From: Nitrospira sp. UBA6909
GTDB lineage: Bacteria; Nitrospirota; Nitrospiria; Nitrospirales; Nitrospiraceae
DNA length: 21,863 nt
Direction of reading: 5' to 3'
Assembly: GCA_002451055.1 (NCBI GenBank)
Contig: DKBD01000042.1
Location: 1-21,863, forward strand
The translations under genes were made by a program, and so were the position numbers. Below, in pieces: positions 1 through 7,715 of this stretch (position 1 is the stretch's first letter; each line of letters begins with the position of its first letter). Under the pieces are notes generated by a model. It worked only from the letters and a program-made list of their open reading frames with translations, was not told the DNA's origin and made no database searches.

Positions 1-335
1 GCAATAATCGGATCGAGAAACCGGCCGATCTTGCCGATTACGGCTTCCAACTTCCTGACATGCGTGTCGGACAGATTCCGTTGATAGGGAGTCGGCTCGA
101 CCAGCCCGATCGGCAAGGCCGCCAGAACAACCCAATGGCCACCGTAGGGTTCACGATAGGCCGAGAGGACTTTCCCCCCGTCCTCTTCGATCGCCCGATG
201 CAGTTCGGCAACTTCGCCGGGCGGCGCCGCAGCTTGCAACTCCGTTGCGGCCAAACCGGTCGAGACCGCATTCGGTTTCCGTCGGCGTCTGACACCCTTG
301 CCCGATAACGCGTTCTTGGATTGTTTCTCCGCCAC
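1..335 (-). CDS. ParB-like nuclease-domain protein, N-terminal part (cut by window edge)
   Basis: Reading the minus strand from a GTG at 333-335 gives an open frame running off the window start, about 111 residues. It begins MAEKQSKNALSGKG, followed by a basic, probably disordered stretch (VRRRRKPN), then a helix-like segment and the stretch PIGLVEPTPYQRNLSDTHV followed by KLEAVIGKIGRFLDPII. The 'VEP-x-PYQR-x-LS-x-x-H-V-x-x-L' pattern and 'GRFLDPI' are typical of the start of a ParB/Srx-type domain (DNA partition, nuclease or regulatory relatives). The rest of the domain is outside the window, so whether it is a true chromosome partition protein or a stand-alone ParB-like regulator cannot be decided. 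The frame stays open upstream of the GTG and there is no good Shine-Dalgarno sequence, so the start is uncertain. A long non-coding region with a promoter-like pair lies upstream of it. Confidence 0.7.
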   Translation of the reverse strand, partial: MAEKQSKNALSGKGVRRRRKPNAVSTGLAATELQAAAPPGEVAELHRAIEEDGGKVLSAYREPYGGHWVVLAALPIGLVEPTPYQRNLSDTHVRKLEAVIGKIGRFLDPII

Positions 336-426
336 GGGGCTATCGTAGAGAAGTGATCTGTCAAAAGAAAGGCACAGGACACTGACAGTTTTCAGAGCGA
401 TTTTGGCAGGTCGTGGACCACACACA

Positions 427-466
427 CCACGGGCGGCCTTACACTACGGTGCGAGGCCGCCCGTGG
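427..466. terminator. Strong perfect hairpin, 13-bp stem, no U-tract
   Basis: The arms at 427-439 (CCACGGGCGGCCT) and 454-466 (AGGCCGCCCGTGG) are exact reverse complements around a 14-base loop. Neither side is followed by a clear T-run, so it is not a textbook intrinsic terminator; it may be a processing or Rho-linked stop for a minus-strand leader RNA, or a structural DNA element. Confidence 0.4.
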
Positions 467-846
467 ATGGCGCTTAGGACGCCGTGGTTGATCATCAATT
501 GTACGCGGCCAGTTAGACCCGTACGATGCCGGTGAAGCAAGTTCCCAATCAGGGGAGACCTCGTCATTCCCAGATTCTGGGATTCCTCATGCCGCCGAGC
601 GATCCCCGCTCGTCTAATGGCTCATCTCCGGTTGGTCTGAGGTGCCGATGCGGCACAGCCAGCGGAGAACCGGCTAGCATGACCGACGAGAAACCCGCCC
701 CTGCATCGGCGGGCCTGACGGACCAGGTGGCGTCGAGTCTTCCATCTCAACCCTCCTCTCTTGGCGAAGTAGCCGAGAGACCTGGATAACAGCCGCGCGG
801 TCTGCCCGATCTCTCGTGCTTCAAGAAACCATAGGCCGCAATTGCT

Positions 847-875
847 TTCCTACGCCTATTAGAAAGACGTGTCAA
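847..875 (-). promoter_or_regulatory. Sigma70-like promoter reading toward the ParB-like gene
   Basis: On the minus strand a perfect TTGACA (plus positions 870-875) is followed after 17 bases by TAGGAA (847-852), a weak -10 match. Spacing and direction suit transcription leftward into the structured region 336-846 and on to the ParB-like gene. Inference from consensus only. Confidence 0.35.
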
Positions 876-1007
876 TGGGATAATTATTTTTCTCACGGGA
901 TGGCACGAAGCATAACACATGCCAACCAACACCACCCTTCGAGCAGCGAACTCGACGAACGGAGTTTCGGGGGAACCCACTGAAGCTGCCACAATAATTT
1001 ACGAGAG

Positions 1008-2000
1008 TTAGTGGGCCTTGGGAACATCTTGCGCACAGCGGAAGCCGACATGCGGATCTTGTTCTGCCGGATCATCCTTCGTGCGGAAAGATGATCTCAG
1101 CCGGTATGGGCTGTTAATGTATGATCCGCCACGTTGCACCTTGACTGTACCTTCATCGGGGCCTCGCGGATTGACTGCCGGATTGGTTGCAAAGTTTGCA
1201 TAATAGTCTTCGCCATACCAATCCATCACCCATTCATAGAGATTGCCCGCGAGATCGTGTGCGCCATACGGGCTTTGTCCCTTGCCACGATCCCCGATGA
1301 CCGAGATCGCCTCTGTACCGCCTTCCTTCAACCCATACACGGCATGTACCGAAGTCGGCTGATCGTTGCCCCATGGATAGATCCGCCCATCCGTTCCACG
1401 CGCTGCCTTTTCCCATTCTGCTTCAGTCGGGAGCCGCTTGCCCGCCCACAGGCAATAGCCCACCGCATCCATCCAATTGACCCATCGCACGGGCTGATCG
1501 GCATGGGTCAGAGGCGTATCCTTATCTGCAAATCCCCACGGGGGTTCACTCTGAATCGCTTCAACGAACTTGGCAAATCGCCCATTAGTCACTTCGAACT
1601 TGTCGATGTAGAAGGCCTTCAGCTGGACGTGGTGGATAGGAAGCTCGTCATCATCGCCCTTGTCGCTCCCCATCGTGAACTCCCCGGCAGGCACCAACAC
1701 CATCGGAGAACCATCCTTCCCAATAATCTCGTTGGGAAACGGAGCGGATACGACAGGACTGTGGACCCCGCCTCCGTTGCTCGAAGATTTAGCCTTGTCT
1801 CCGGCCTTGGGCTCTCCATCCGGAGCATGTGATTTAGGAGAAGCCTGGGCCGGATCGGACTTCGTCGTCCCCATAGACGACACAGACTCTGGTTTGGGCG
1901 GCCAGCCATCGGTTGCAGAAGTAAGAGTAGGCAGAAGGAACCATCCGAGAAGAGTGACGATGAGAGCTCCTCTCACTGTTCGCCCAACATCTACGACCAT
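1008..2000 (-). CDS. Secreted FGE/SUMF1-fold protein without catalytic cysteines
   Basis: The product (330 residues from the ATG at 2000) has a hydrophobic N-terminal segment (GALIVTLLGWFLLPTLTSA), a Ser/Lys/Pro-rich linker to about residue 90, and then a complete formylglycine-generating-enzyme (FGE-sulfatase, PF03781) domain. Family landmarks are GSPMVLVPAGEFTMGSD, FEVTNGRFAKFV, PVRWVNWMDAVGYC, GKRLPTEAEWEKAARG, YPWGND, GAHDLAGNLYEWVMDWY, RGGSYINSPYR and VGFRCA. Active aerobic FGE has a Cys pair just after 'GGS'; here GGS is followed by Y-I-N-S-P-Y-R-L-R, with no Cys. It should therefore keep the C-type-lectin-like fold but probably not oxidise sulfatase cysteines; a structural or binding role in the periplasm is more likely. 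The frame extends upstream to 2108 and another ATG lies at 2009; I prefer 2000 because GAGG sits about 11 bases upstream and the signal segment follows directly. It is divergent from the MscS gene. Confidence 0.82.
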   Translation of the reverse strand: MVVDVGRTVRGALIVTLLGWFLLPTLTSATDGWPPKPESVSSMGTTKSDPAQASPKSHAPDGEPKAGDKAKSSSNGGGVHSPVVSAPFPNEIIGKDGSPMVLVPAGEFTMGSDKGDDDELPIHHVQLKAFYIDKFEVTNGRFAKFVEAIQSEPPWGFADKDTPLTHADQPVRWVNWMDAVGYCLWAGKRLPTEAEWEKAARGTDGRIYPWGNDQPTSVHAVYGLKEGGTEAISVIGDRGKGQSPYGAHDLAGNLYEWVMDWYGEDYYANFATNPAVNPRGPDEGTVKVQRGGSYINSPYRLRSSFRTKDDPAEQDPHVGFRCAQDVPKAH

Positions 2001-2351
2001 ACTAAACATAGCCTCAGGGGACACGCGGACACTCAAGCAAGGCAAGTCATCCAAAGTACCGAACAACCGCCGGACAAATCTAGACTCAAGATTCACGCAT
2101 CCGATCACACCCTCAAGAATTTTTCATCACCTATCACATTACATGCGTAGAGTTGCACCGCCGGCTGGTCCGGTGTAGCGTACACGCGTAGAGGATCTTC
2201 GTCTTACGTTCCCCGCCGTCCCCGACACGTCTGTGTCCGGCCGGCCTTGAACGCGAAAGAGGTCATGCACCGAAACCTCCGGTAGGCGCTGGAACCTTGC
2301 GCATGGGACAATTTCCCCATCCGCATTCATATGTAAGCGAGGAAGGATAAC
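2001..2351. other. Divergent intergenic region, FGE-like / MscS genes
   Basis: About 350 bases between two divergent genes, presumably carrying both promoters and 5' leaders. I see no confident -35/-10 pair, no RNA gene and no repeat. The part 2001-2108 remains open in the frame of the FGE-like protein and could encode an N-terminal extension if that gene starts further upstream. Confidence 0.4.
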
Positions 2352-3215
2352 ATGCCGAACGGCTGGATGAATATTGACAGTTTGGTCGTCCTGGACCTTC
2401 TCAAATCTTTCATTCTCCTCATCACCCTCCTCATCACGCGGACCTTGGTGGTGCGATGGATCGCTAGAAGTCCGACGCTTTCCATAGAAGCCAAGCGGCG
2501 GTGGGTCGTCACAACTCGAAACTCGATTGTGTTCGCGTTTCTTGTCGGGCTGGTCAGTATCTGGGCCCATGAACTGCAAGCCTTTGCCGTTTCGCTGGTC
2601 GCATTGGCGGCCGCGCTGGTCCTGGCGACCAAGGAACTCCTTCTTTGTTGGAGTGGCGCTGCATTGCGGGTCGGCGGAAAGATCTACGCGGTCGGCGATC
2701 GCGTGCAAATTGCCGGCCACCGCGGCGTAGTGCTGGATCACGATATCTTTGCGACGAAGCTGCTGGAAATTGGTCCCGGCCAATCGGCCCACTTGTATAC
2801 CGGTCGGGTCATCACCTTCCCGAACAGCCTGCTATTCACGAATGCGCTGGTCAAGGAAAACCCTGATCAAGAATACGGCTTATACACGCTGGCGGTTCCC
2901 ATTAAAACCGATGAAACGTGGAACCTGGCCGAGCAAGCCCTTTTGAAGGTTGCCAAGACTGAGTGCGCACCGTTCATGGAGGAAGCGGCCCGCCAGATGA
3001 AATTGCTGGAACAAACCAATCTTCTCGAAGCGCCCTCGCCTGAACCGCGCATCACAATTCAATTGCTGGAAGCAGGCAAGATGCAGCTCGTGTTGCGCTT
3101 CCCGGCTCCTGATCGCGGCCGATCCAGGGTCGAGCAGGCTATCCTGCGCCGATACCTTGTCGAGACGATTCCGCATCCCGCAACCGAGCCCATCTCTCCC
3201 CAGTCTGACACATGA
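2352..3215 (+). CDS. MscS-family mechanosensitive ion channel
   Basis: A 287-residue inner-membrane protein. Residues about 12-34 form a first membrane helix, followed by two more between about 56 and 105 (FAFLVGLVSIWAHELQAFAV and the Ala/Leu-rich segment after it), the last being the pore-lining type. Then comes the MscS beta domain with hallmark sequences VGDRVQIAGHRGVV, LEIGPG and GRVITFPNSLLF, where TFPN is the classic family motif. The C-terminal part (about 190-287) is a hydrophilic alpha/beta region with a short acidic/proline tail. Such channels open under membrane tension and release solutes on hypo-osmotic shock. The ATG at 2352 is preceded by GAGGAAGG at good spacing. The gene ends in a terminator shared with the convergent peroxidase gene. 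It is a short, three-helix MscS type; no sensor or cyclic-nucleotide domain is attached. Confidence 0.9.
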   Translation: MPNGWMNIDSLVVLDLLKSFILLITLLITRTLVVRWIARSPTLSIEAKRRWVVTTRNSIVFAFLVGLVSIWAHELQAFAVSLVALAAALVLATKELLLCWSGAALRVGGKIYAVGDRVQIAGHRGVVLDHDIFATKLLEIGPGQSAHLYTGRVITFPNSLLFTNALVKENPDQEYGLYTLAVPIKTDETWNLAEQALLKVAKTECAPFMEEAARQMKLLEQTNLLEAPSPEPRITIQLLEAGKMQLVLRFPAPDRGRSRVEQAILRRYLVETIPHPATEPISPQSDT

Positions 3216-3256
3216 AAAGGGACTCCCCCGACTGATGGTCTGAGGAAGCCCCTTTT
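3215..3256. terminator. Bidirectional intrinsic terminator
   Basis: AAAAGGG (3215-3221) and CCCTTTT (3250-3256) flank an imperfect stem (two mismatches) with inner arms around GACTGATGGTC. The A-tract and T-tract make it a terminator in both directions, serving the convergent mscS-like and cytochrome c peroxidase genes. Confidence 0.7.
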
Positions 3257-3287
3257 CATCATCACGTCACAGAACCCGTCCGACTTC

Positions 3288-4352
3288 TTACTTCGGAAAG
3301 GACTTTGGCGCCGACACGTGCTGCCACCCCTCGCCATTGAGCGACTTGAGGAGAGCGACCAGGTCCTGCTTCTCCTGCTCCGTCAGTTCCAACGGAATGA
3401 TGGTGTTGTCCAAGTGCGGATTCTTGACGCCGCCCTGGTTGTAGAAATTTACCACTTCCTCGAGCGTTTTAAACCGCCCATCGTGCATGTACGGCGCAGT
3501 ACGGGCGATCTCACGCAACGTCGGCGTCTTGAACGCGCCGATATCGTCCGCGTTCTTCGTTTCCATGTACCGGCCCAGATCGACCGTATTCGTATCCCAC
3601 CCGATCCCCAGGTTGTGGAACTTTTCATCCGTGAAGTTGAAGCCAGAATGGCACCGGGTACAACGGGCTTTGCCGCGGAACAGCTCAAGCCCTCGTTTGG
3701 CAGAATCGCTCAGGGCTTTCTCATCACCCCCAATGTCGAACTTATCCACTGCGCTGTTGCCGGAAAGCACCGTCCGTTGGAAACTTGCAACCGCGCGCCC
3801 TACATCCTTGATATTAATGTCCCTGCCGAATACCTCCTGAAACAGCTTCCGATAGCCGGGAATGGTTTTCATCTTGGCAACCATTTCATCATGGCTGGCA
3901 AACCCATGCTCAATGGGATTCGCGAACGGCCCGATTGACTGATCCTCAAGCGTTGCAGCGCGGCCATCCCAGAACTGTGCTTTGCTATAGACGCGATTAA
4001 ATGACACCGGAGCGCTCCGTCCGCCCTTGAGACCGTTGATCCCGGCCGATACCGGCATACCGTCCGTAAAACCTTTTTCCGCCATGTGGCAACTTGCGCA
4101 GGCGATCGTATCGTTCTTGGACAGCCGTTTGTCGAAGAAGAGAATCCGTCCCAACTCGACTTTCTCCTTGGTCAGCGGATTGTCGTCGGGAACATAGGTA
4201 TTCGCATTCTCCAACCCGAGGATCTGCGGTAATTGCACGGGCGCATCGGCGCCGCGGGCTCCGACGACCGCGAACAGCGGCAGGGCCACCGCAACACCCA
4301 GCCCCAATATTCCCATCCGTGTCATCTTTCCGAATCTCTTGTGTCGCTTCAT
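3288..4352 (-). CDS. Di-heme cytochrome c peroxidase (CcpA/MauG family)
   Basis: This 354-residue periplasmic protein reduces hydrogen peroxide to water with electrons from c-type cytochromes or a similar donor. A basic N-terminus and hydrophobic segment (residues about 13-32) ending in ARGADA form a Sec signal peptide. Two covalent heme sites are visible: C85-A-S-C88-H89 and C231-T-R-C234-H235. Other family features are the early ELGRILFFDKRLS, GRSAPVSFNR, FWDGRA.TLEDQ and the late TPTLREIARTAPYMHDG, whose Met289 is the usual distal ligand of the high-potential heme. The length is typical. The frame extends 42 codons further upstream, but the ATG at 4352 has an AGGAGG box at good spacing and a signal peptide, so it is chosen. 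A role in peroxide defence next to aerobic respiration or nitrite oxidation is inferred. Confidence 0.93.
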   Translation of the reverse strand: MKRHKRFGKMTRMGILGLGVAVALPLFAVVGARGADAPVQLPQILGLENANTYVPDDNPLTKEKVELGRILFFDKRLSKNDTIACASCHMAEKGFTDGMPVSAGINGLKGGRSAPVSFNRVYSKAQFWDGRAATLEDQSIGPFANPIEHGFASHDEMVAKMKTIPGYRKLFQEVFGRDINIKDVGRAVASFQRTVLSGNSAVDKFDIGGDEKALSDSAKRGLELFRGKARCTRCHSGFNFTDEKFHNLGIGWDTNTVDLGRYMETKNADDIGAFKTPTLREIARTAPYMHDGRFKTLEEVVNFYNQGGVKNPHLDNTIIPLELTEQEKQDLVALLKSLNGEGWQHVSAPKSFPK

Positions 4353-4524
4353 TGGCTTTCCTCCTTTCTGAAAGTGACGGCACACCGTCCGTTCTCCAGG
4401 CGGCCAGTCTAGGCGACAGGGAATTCGTAAGTCAAATGGCGACGGAGGAAGAAACTTCCACGCTTGTTGCCATTCCACGCTTTTTGCTAGGATGCGCCTG
4501 CGCGATTACACGCTGGCTCCATTT

Positions 4525-5298
4525 ATGAAGATCGCTACGTTCAACGTCAATTCCCTGCGCAAACGCCTGCCCATCGTGCTGGAATGGCTCGAACGCCAGA
4601 GGCCCGATATTCTCTGTCTCCAGGAAACCAAAGTGCAAGACAGTGAGTTTCCGCTGCTGGCTTTGGCCCCTTCCGGATACGAGATCACCTATCGCGGCAT
4701 GAAGTCATACAACGGCGTGGCGGTCCTCAGTCGAAAAAAACCCGAGGCGGTCTTTTACGGATTCGATGATGGAGGAGAACCGGACGACGCCCGCCTGATC
4801 AGAGTGGTGATCGACGGTATTCCCATCGTGAACACGTATGTTCCGCAGGGATTCGAGATCGACTCGCCGAAGTACGCGTACAAACTCGGATGGTATGAGC
4901 GACTGCGAAACTATTTCGACAAACATCTCTCTCCGCAGGCCCCGGCGATATGGTGCGGAGATATGAATGTCGCCCCGCGGCCGATGGACGTACACAGTCC
5001 GGAAAAGCATGTGAAGCACGTCTGCTATCATGCGGATGCCCGCAACGCCTACGAAAAGACTGTCGCGTGGGGGTTTCAGGATGTGTTTGTGAAGCTCTAT
5101 CCGACGAGACAGCAATATACGTTTTGGGACTATCGGGCGCCGAGCTCGCTGGACGCAAACAAGGGTTGGCGGATCGACCACATTCTAACAACGAAGCCGT
5201 TGGCGGATAAATGCGTGAGGGCTGACGTGGACGTCGAGCCGCGGCGAGCGAAAGACCCTTCGGACCATACGTTTCTGTGGGCAGAGTTTTCGATCTAA
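4525..5298 (+). CDS. xthA: Exodeoxyribonuclease III (AP endonuclease)
   Basis: A 257-residue cytoplasmic DNA-repair enzyme of the exonuclease-endonuclease-phosphatase family; it nicks DNA at abasic sites and trims 3' ends. The start MKIATFNVNSLRKRL is the canonical beginning of the family. Catalytic motifs are N7, LCLQETKVQD (metal-binding E34), NTYVPQG, WCGDMNVAP (D146, N148), WRIDHILTT and the terminal PSDHTFLWAEF (D247, H248). The frame continues upstream to an ATG at 4492, but the extra 11 residues are not part of the family and no good ribosome-binding site precedes either start, so the family start at 4525 is preferred. The gene is divergent from the peroxidase gene and convergent with the zinc-ribbon gene. 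Confidence 0.93.
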   Translation: MKIATFNVNSLRKRLPIVLEWLERQRPDILCLQETKVQDSEFPLLALAPSGYEITYRGMKSYNGVAVLSRKKPEAVFYGFDDGGEPDDARLIRVVIDGIPIVNTYVPQGFEIDSPKYAYKLGWYERLRNYFDKHLSPQAPAIWCGDMNVAPRPMDVHSPEKHVKHVCYHADARNAYEKTVAWGFQDVFVKLYPTRQQYTFWDYRAPSSLDANKGWRIDHILTTKPLADKCVRADVDVEPRRAKDPSDHTFLWAEFSI

Positions 5299-5387
5299 CC
5301 GCGCACGCGACGACCACCTCCGCCCCATCCGATCATGCGGCTAACCCTCCGCGATGATCGGACGGGATCGCTACCGACCATGTTTCC

Positions 5388-5558
5388 CTACGCTGCATGG
5401 AGCAATGACCGTTTCTCCCGAAGATGGTTAAGTCGATTCTGCAACATCAACGGGTCCAGGATTAATCCACAATTGATGCAGCGATGGATGACCAGAGCGG
5501 TCGATAGTTCCGGCTGCCGCTCTTCGATCATCAGGCCTTTGCATTTTTGACACGTCAT
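5388..5558 (-). CDS. Small zinc-ribbon protein (56 aa)
   Basis: A 57-codon frame on the minus strand starts MTCQKCKGLMIEERQPE and carries a second pair in HRCINCGLILDP, giving CxxC...CxxC as in one-zinc ribbons. The rest (LMLQNRLNHLREKRSLLHAA) is a short basic, probably helical tail. The ATG at 5556-5558 is preceded by GGTAGGAGGTTCCC, the strongest ribosome-binding site in this part of the window, which supports a real gene despite its size. Small proteins with this architecture are often nucleic-acid or RNA-polymerase binding or regulatory, but nothing here fixes a target. It is divergent from the flavoprotein gene, with 108 bases between them. Confidence 0.75.
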   Translation of the reverse strand: MTCQKCKGLMIEERQPELSTALVIHRCINCGLILDPLMLQNRLNHLREKRSLLHAA

Positions 5559-5666
5559 GGGAACCTCCTACCGATAGAGAGTCAATGACATTGACATTGG
5601 AATGAACTGCACACGTGAGGCAAGGTAACACCGTGAGATTAAACCCATGTTAGCAGGCAGTTAAAA

Positions 5667-6959
5667 GTGTCTAATGTTGGCGGGCCCGACGCCTGCGACA
5701 TCGCCGTGGTCGGAGCCGGAGCCGCGGGACTGGCAGCGGCTATCGCAGCAGGAGATCAGACGAACACCGGCCATGCGCTCGGCATCACCCTATTGGAGAG
5801 CGCAAGAACAATCGGCGCAAAAATACTCGTCTCAGGCGGTGGGCGCTGCAATGTCACCCACGAGACGGTCACACCACAAGACTATTTCGGCAATCGCCGC
5901 ATCATCAAGAACGTCCTCGCCGCCTTGCCCGTAAAGGACACCGTCGCATGGTTTGAATCGATGGGCGTCTCGCTCAAGCGAGAAGAGACCGGCAAGCTGT
6001 TTCCGGTCACTAACAAATCCAGGACCGTCCTGAATGCGTTGACTGATCGGTGCCGAAAGCTGGGTGTTGTCATTCGACCTGATCATCGCGTGGCAGACAT
6101 AGAGCATTCCCAGGACACAGGATTTGTGATCCGGCACCGCCATGGAACGGTGCACGCCAAGAAGCTGATTCTGGCCACCGGAGGCCGGTCTCTCCCCAAG
6201 TCGGGCAGTGATGGATTCGGATATGAACTGGCCAGACGGCTGGGACATGAGGTGACACCCACGGTCCCGGCGCTGGTTCCTCTCATGTTGGATGACCGCA
6301 TGTTTCACAAGACTCTCTCCGGTCTTTCACAGGAGGTTGAACTGACAACAGTCGTGGCGGGACGCACCGTCGATCAGCGGACAGGCAGCTTGTTGTGGAC
6401 TCACTTCGGAATCAGCGGTCCTGTCGTCATGGATGCGAGCCGCTTCTGGACGTTGACGCGTGAACAGGGAAGCATGGCTCAGGTCTCTGCGAGCTTTCTG
6501 CCTGGCCAGACACAAGAACAGGTCAGACAGTGGTTCACCGCCCAAGCGACAGACCATCCTCGGAGATCACTGGCGAGGCTATTGACCCATCTTATTCCAG
6601 AACGATTTGCCGAAGCGCTCTGCCGACAGGTCGCATGCGACCCGCAGCAGGCGATTGCGCAAGTCCGGCGTGCCGATCGTGAACGGCTGATTTCATCTCT
6701 CACCAAATTTGCGCTGCCCATCGAGCGAGACCGAGGTTGGAATTATGCCGAGGTCACGGCGGGCGGTGTGCCTTTGGAAGAGATCAACTACCAGACCATG
6801 GAATCGAAGTTGTTTCCTGGCCTCTATCTTGTCGGCGAGATCCTCGATTGCGACGGGCGGATCGGCGGCTTCAATTTCCAATGGGCCTGGACCACAGGCT
6901 TTCTGGCTGGTGGAGCGGCCGCCGGCTTCCGTCCACGAGGTGAACACCATGTGGCTTGA
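5667..6959 (+). CDS. BaiN/HI0933-like FAD-dependent oxidoreductase
   Basis: A 430-residue cytoplasmic flavoprotein of the HI0933/BaiN family (PF03486). The N-terminal dinucleotide-binding motif is IAVVGAGAAGLAAAIAA, followed by an acidic residue at the end of the second strand (LLESA). Family signatures are ILVSGGGRCNVTHE, LILATGGRSLPKSGSDG, FGISGPVVMD, TAGGVPLEEINYQTMESK and the C-terminal FAD motif LYLVGEILDCDGRIGGFNFQWAW. Length is typical. Members are annotated as NAD(P)/FAD-dependent reductases; the physiological substrate in non-gut bacteria is not established. The start is GTG at 5667, preceded by a weak AGGCAG; another GTG lies within the dinucleotide-binding strand and would break the domain. 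Confidence 0.9.
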   Translation: MSNVGGPDACDIAVVGAGAAGLAAAIAAGDQTNTGHALGITLLESARTIGAKILVSGGGRCNVTHETVTPQDYFGNRRIIKNVLAALPVKDTVAWFESMGVSLKREETGKLFPVTNKSRTVLNALTDRCRKLGVVIRPDHRVADIEHSQDTGFVIRHRHGTVHAKKLILATGGRSLPKSGSDGFGYELARRLGHEVTPTVPALVPLMLDDRMFHKTLSGLSQEVELTTVVAGRTVDQRTGSLLWTHFGISGPVVMDASRFWTLTREQGSMAQVSASFLPGQTQEQVRQWFTAQATDHPRRSLARLLTHLIPERFAEALCRQVACDPQQAIAQVRRADRERLISSLTKFALPIERDRGWNYAEVTAGGVPLEEINYQTMESKLFPGLYLVGEILDCDGRIGGFNFQWAWTTGFLAGGAAAGFRPRGEHHVA

Positions 6960-7042
6960 CTTGAAACCCCACGGTTTCGGATGACTGCGGACCACAGTCT
7001 GAGCGTCAAGGAGCGACCAACACACAACAGAGGGAGGCATTG

Positions 7043-7573
7043 ATGGATTGCCTGCTCATGAGACACGGTATTGCGGTCGCATCCGAGAATTGGGATGGTT
7101 CAGAAAAGAATCGTCCCCTGACCAAGAAAGGAAAGAAACGCGTCCGGCAAGCGGCAGCCGGACTGGCCACCCTCAGTTGCAAGCCTGCCCATGTGCTCAG
7201 CAGTCCGTTTATCCGCGCGTACGACACGGCCCGTCTATTGCGCACCGCGGTCTGTCCGGGGCTCAAGGTCGAGACTTGCGACGAACTCGCCGTCGGCGCT
7301 TCTCCCAAGCGGATATTGTCATTCCTCCGCTCATTGTCGACGGAGTCGATGGTGGTCTGCGTGGGCCATGAGCCGCTGCTCGGGGAAGTGGCGGGCCTCC
7401 TACTCTGTGGGAAACCAACCCCAGGCCTGTCGTTCAAGAAAGCGGGAGCGGCCCTGATTCACCTGCCGGATGGCCCCCAACCAGGCCGGGGCGTTCTCCG
7501 GTGGTGGCTTCAACCAAGACAGTTGCGGTTGTTGGGGGAAAGAATGCCAACGGATACGGACAGAAGCTCGTAG
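7043..7573 (+). CDS. sixA: SixA-type phosphohistidine phosphatase
   Basis: A 176-residue member of the histidine phosphatase (phosphoglycerate-mutase-like) superfamily. It opens MDCLLMRHGIAV with the RHG nucleophile motif (His8), has the SixA-like NWDGSEKNRPLTKKGKKRVRQAA, then SSPFIRAYDTARLL and the second active-site histidine in CVGHEPLLG. SixA enzymes remove phosphate from phosphohistidine on signalling or phosphotransfer proteins. The ATG at 7043 follows GGGAGG by five bases; a TTG immediately upstream is less likely. It is convergent with a Ppx/GppA gene, a neighbourhood often seen for SixA in several phyla, suggesting a phosphate-related link (inference). The tail after about residue 155 is variable. 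Confidence 0.88.
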   Translation: MDCLLMRHGIAVASENWDGSEKNRPLTKKGKKRVRQAAAGLATLSCKPAHVLSSPFIRAYDTARLLRTAVCPGLKVETCDELAVGASPKRILSFLRSLSTESMVVCVGHEPLLGEVAGLLLCGKPTPGLSFKKAGAALIHLPDGPQPGRGVLRWWLQPRQLRLLGERMPTDTDRSS

Positions 7574-7680
7574 CCTGCTGCCCATTGAGAATCCGCCCGC
7601 GACTTTGTGTCCGTTCAGGACCAGTACGATATCTCCGCGCCATTCTCTTTTGAATCGTTTCCGGCAGTTTTCCGGCTCAA

Positions 7681-7694
7681 CAACGTTAACGTTG
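7681..7694. repeat. Perfect 14-base palindrome
   Basis: CAACGTTAACGTTG is its own reverse complement and lies in the 142-base spacer between the convergent sixA and ppx genes. Its position argues against an operator; it may be part of a weak transcription stop or simply chance. Confidence 0.3.
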
Positions 7695-7715
7695 AAACGG
7701 AATTGTCCCGCTGTC

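Larger units (their letters stand above)
336..1007. other. Intergenic region without convincing protein gene; possible structured leader
   Basis: About 670 bases separate the ParB-like gene from the FGE-like gene. Frames in both directions give only low-complexity products without recognisable motifs. What can be seen is a perfect 13-bp hairpin (427-466), a smaller palindrome TCCCAGATTCTGGGA near 570, paired CCGATGC/GCATCGG segments around 644-710, paired CGAGAGA/TCTCTCG segments around 774-820, and a minus-strand promoter-like pair at 847-875. Together they suggest a minus-strand transcript with a long folded leader or a small RNA ahead of the ParB-like gene. I could not match it to tmRNA, RNase P RNA, 6S RNA or a known riboswitch by eye. 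Confidence 0.4.

Noticed and set aside
38..382. 114-codon minus-strand frame at the left end
   Set aside because: It overlaps the ParB-like frame in another phase and gives an Arg/Ser/Pro-rich product; the ParB-like frame has clear family sequence.
746..836. Possible c-di-GMP (GEMM) riboswitch on the minus strand
   Set aside because: The GGCTACTTCGCC segment before a GGAGG box is reminiscent, but the GEMM core sequences and pairing were not found.
526..992. Frames of 81-87 codons on both strands in the left intergenic region
   Set aside because: Products are Pro/Ser/Arg-rich without motifs, and the plus-strand frame has no ribosome-binding site; better explained as non-coding sequence.
2139..2792. 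217-codon minus-strand frame opposite the MscS gene
   Set aside because: It is antisense to a clear MscS gene and its product is highly charged without motifs.
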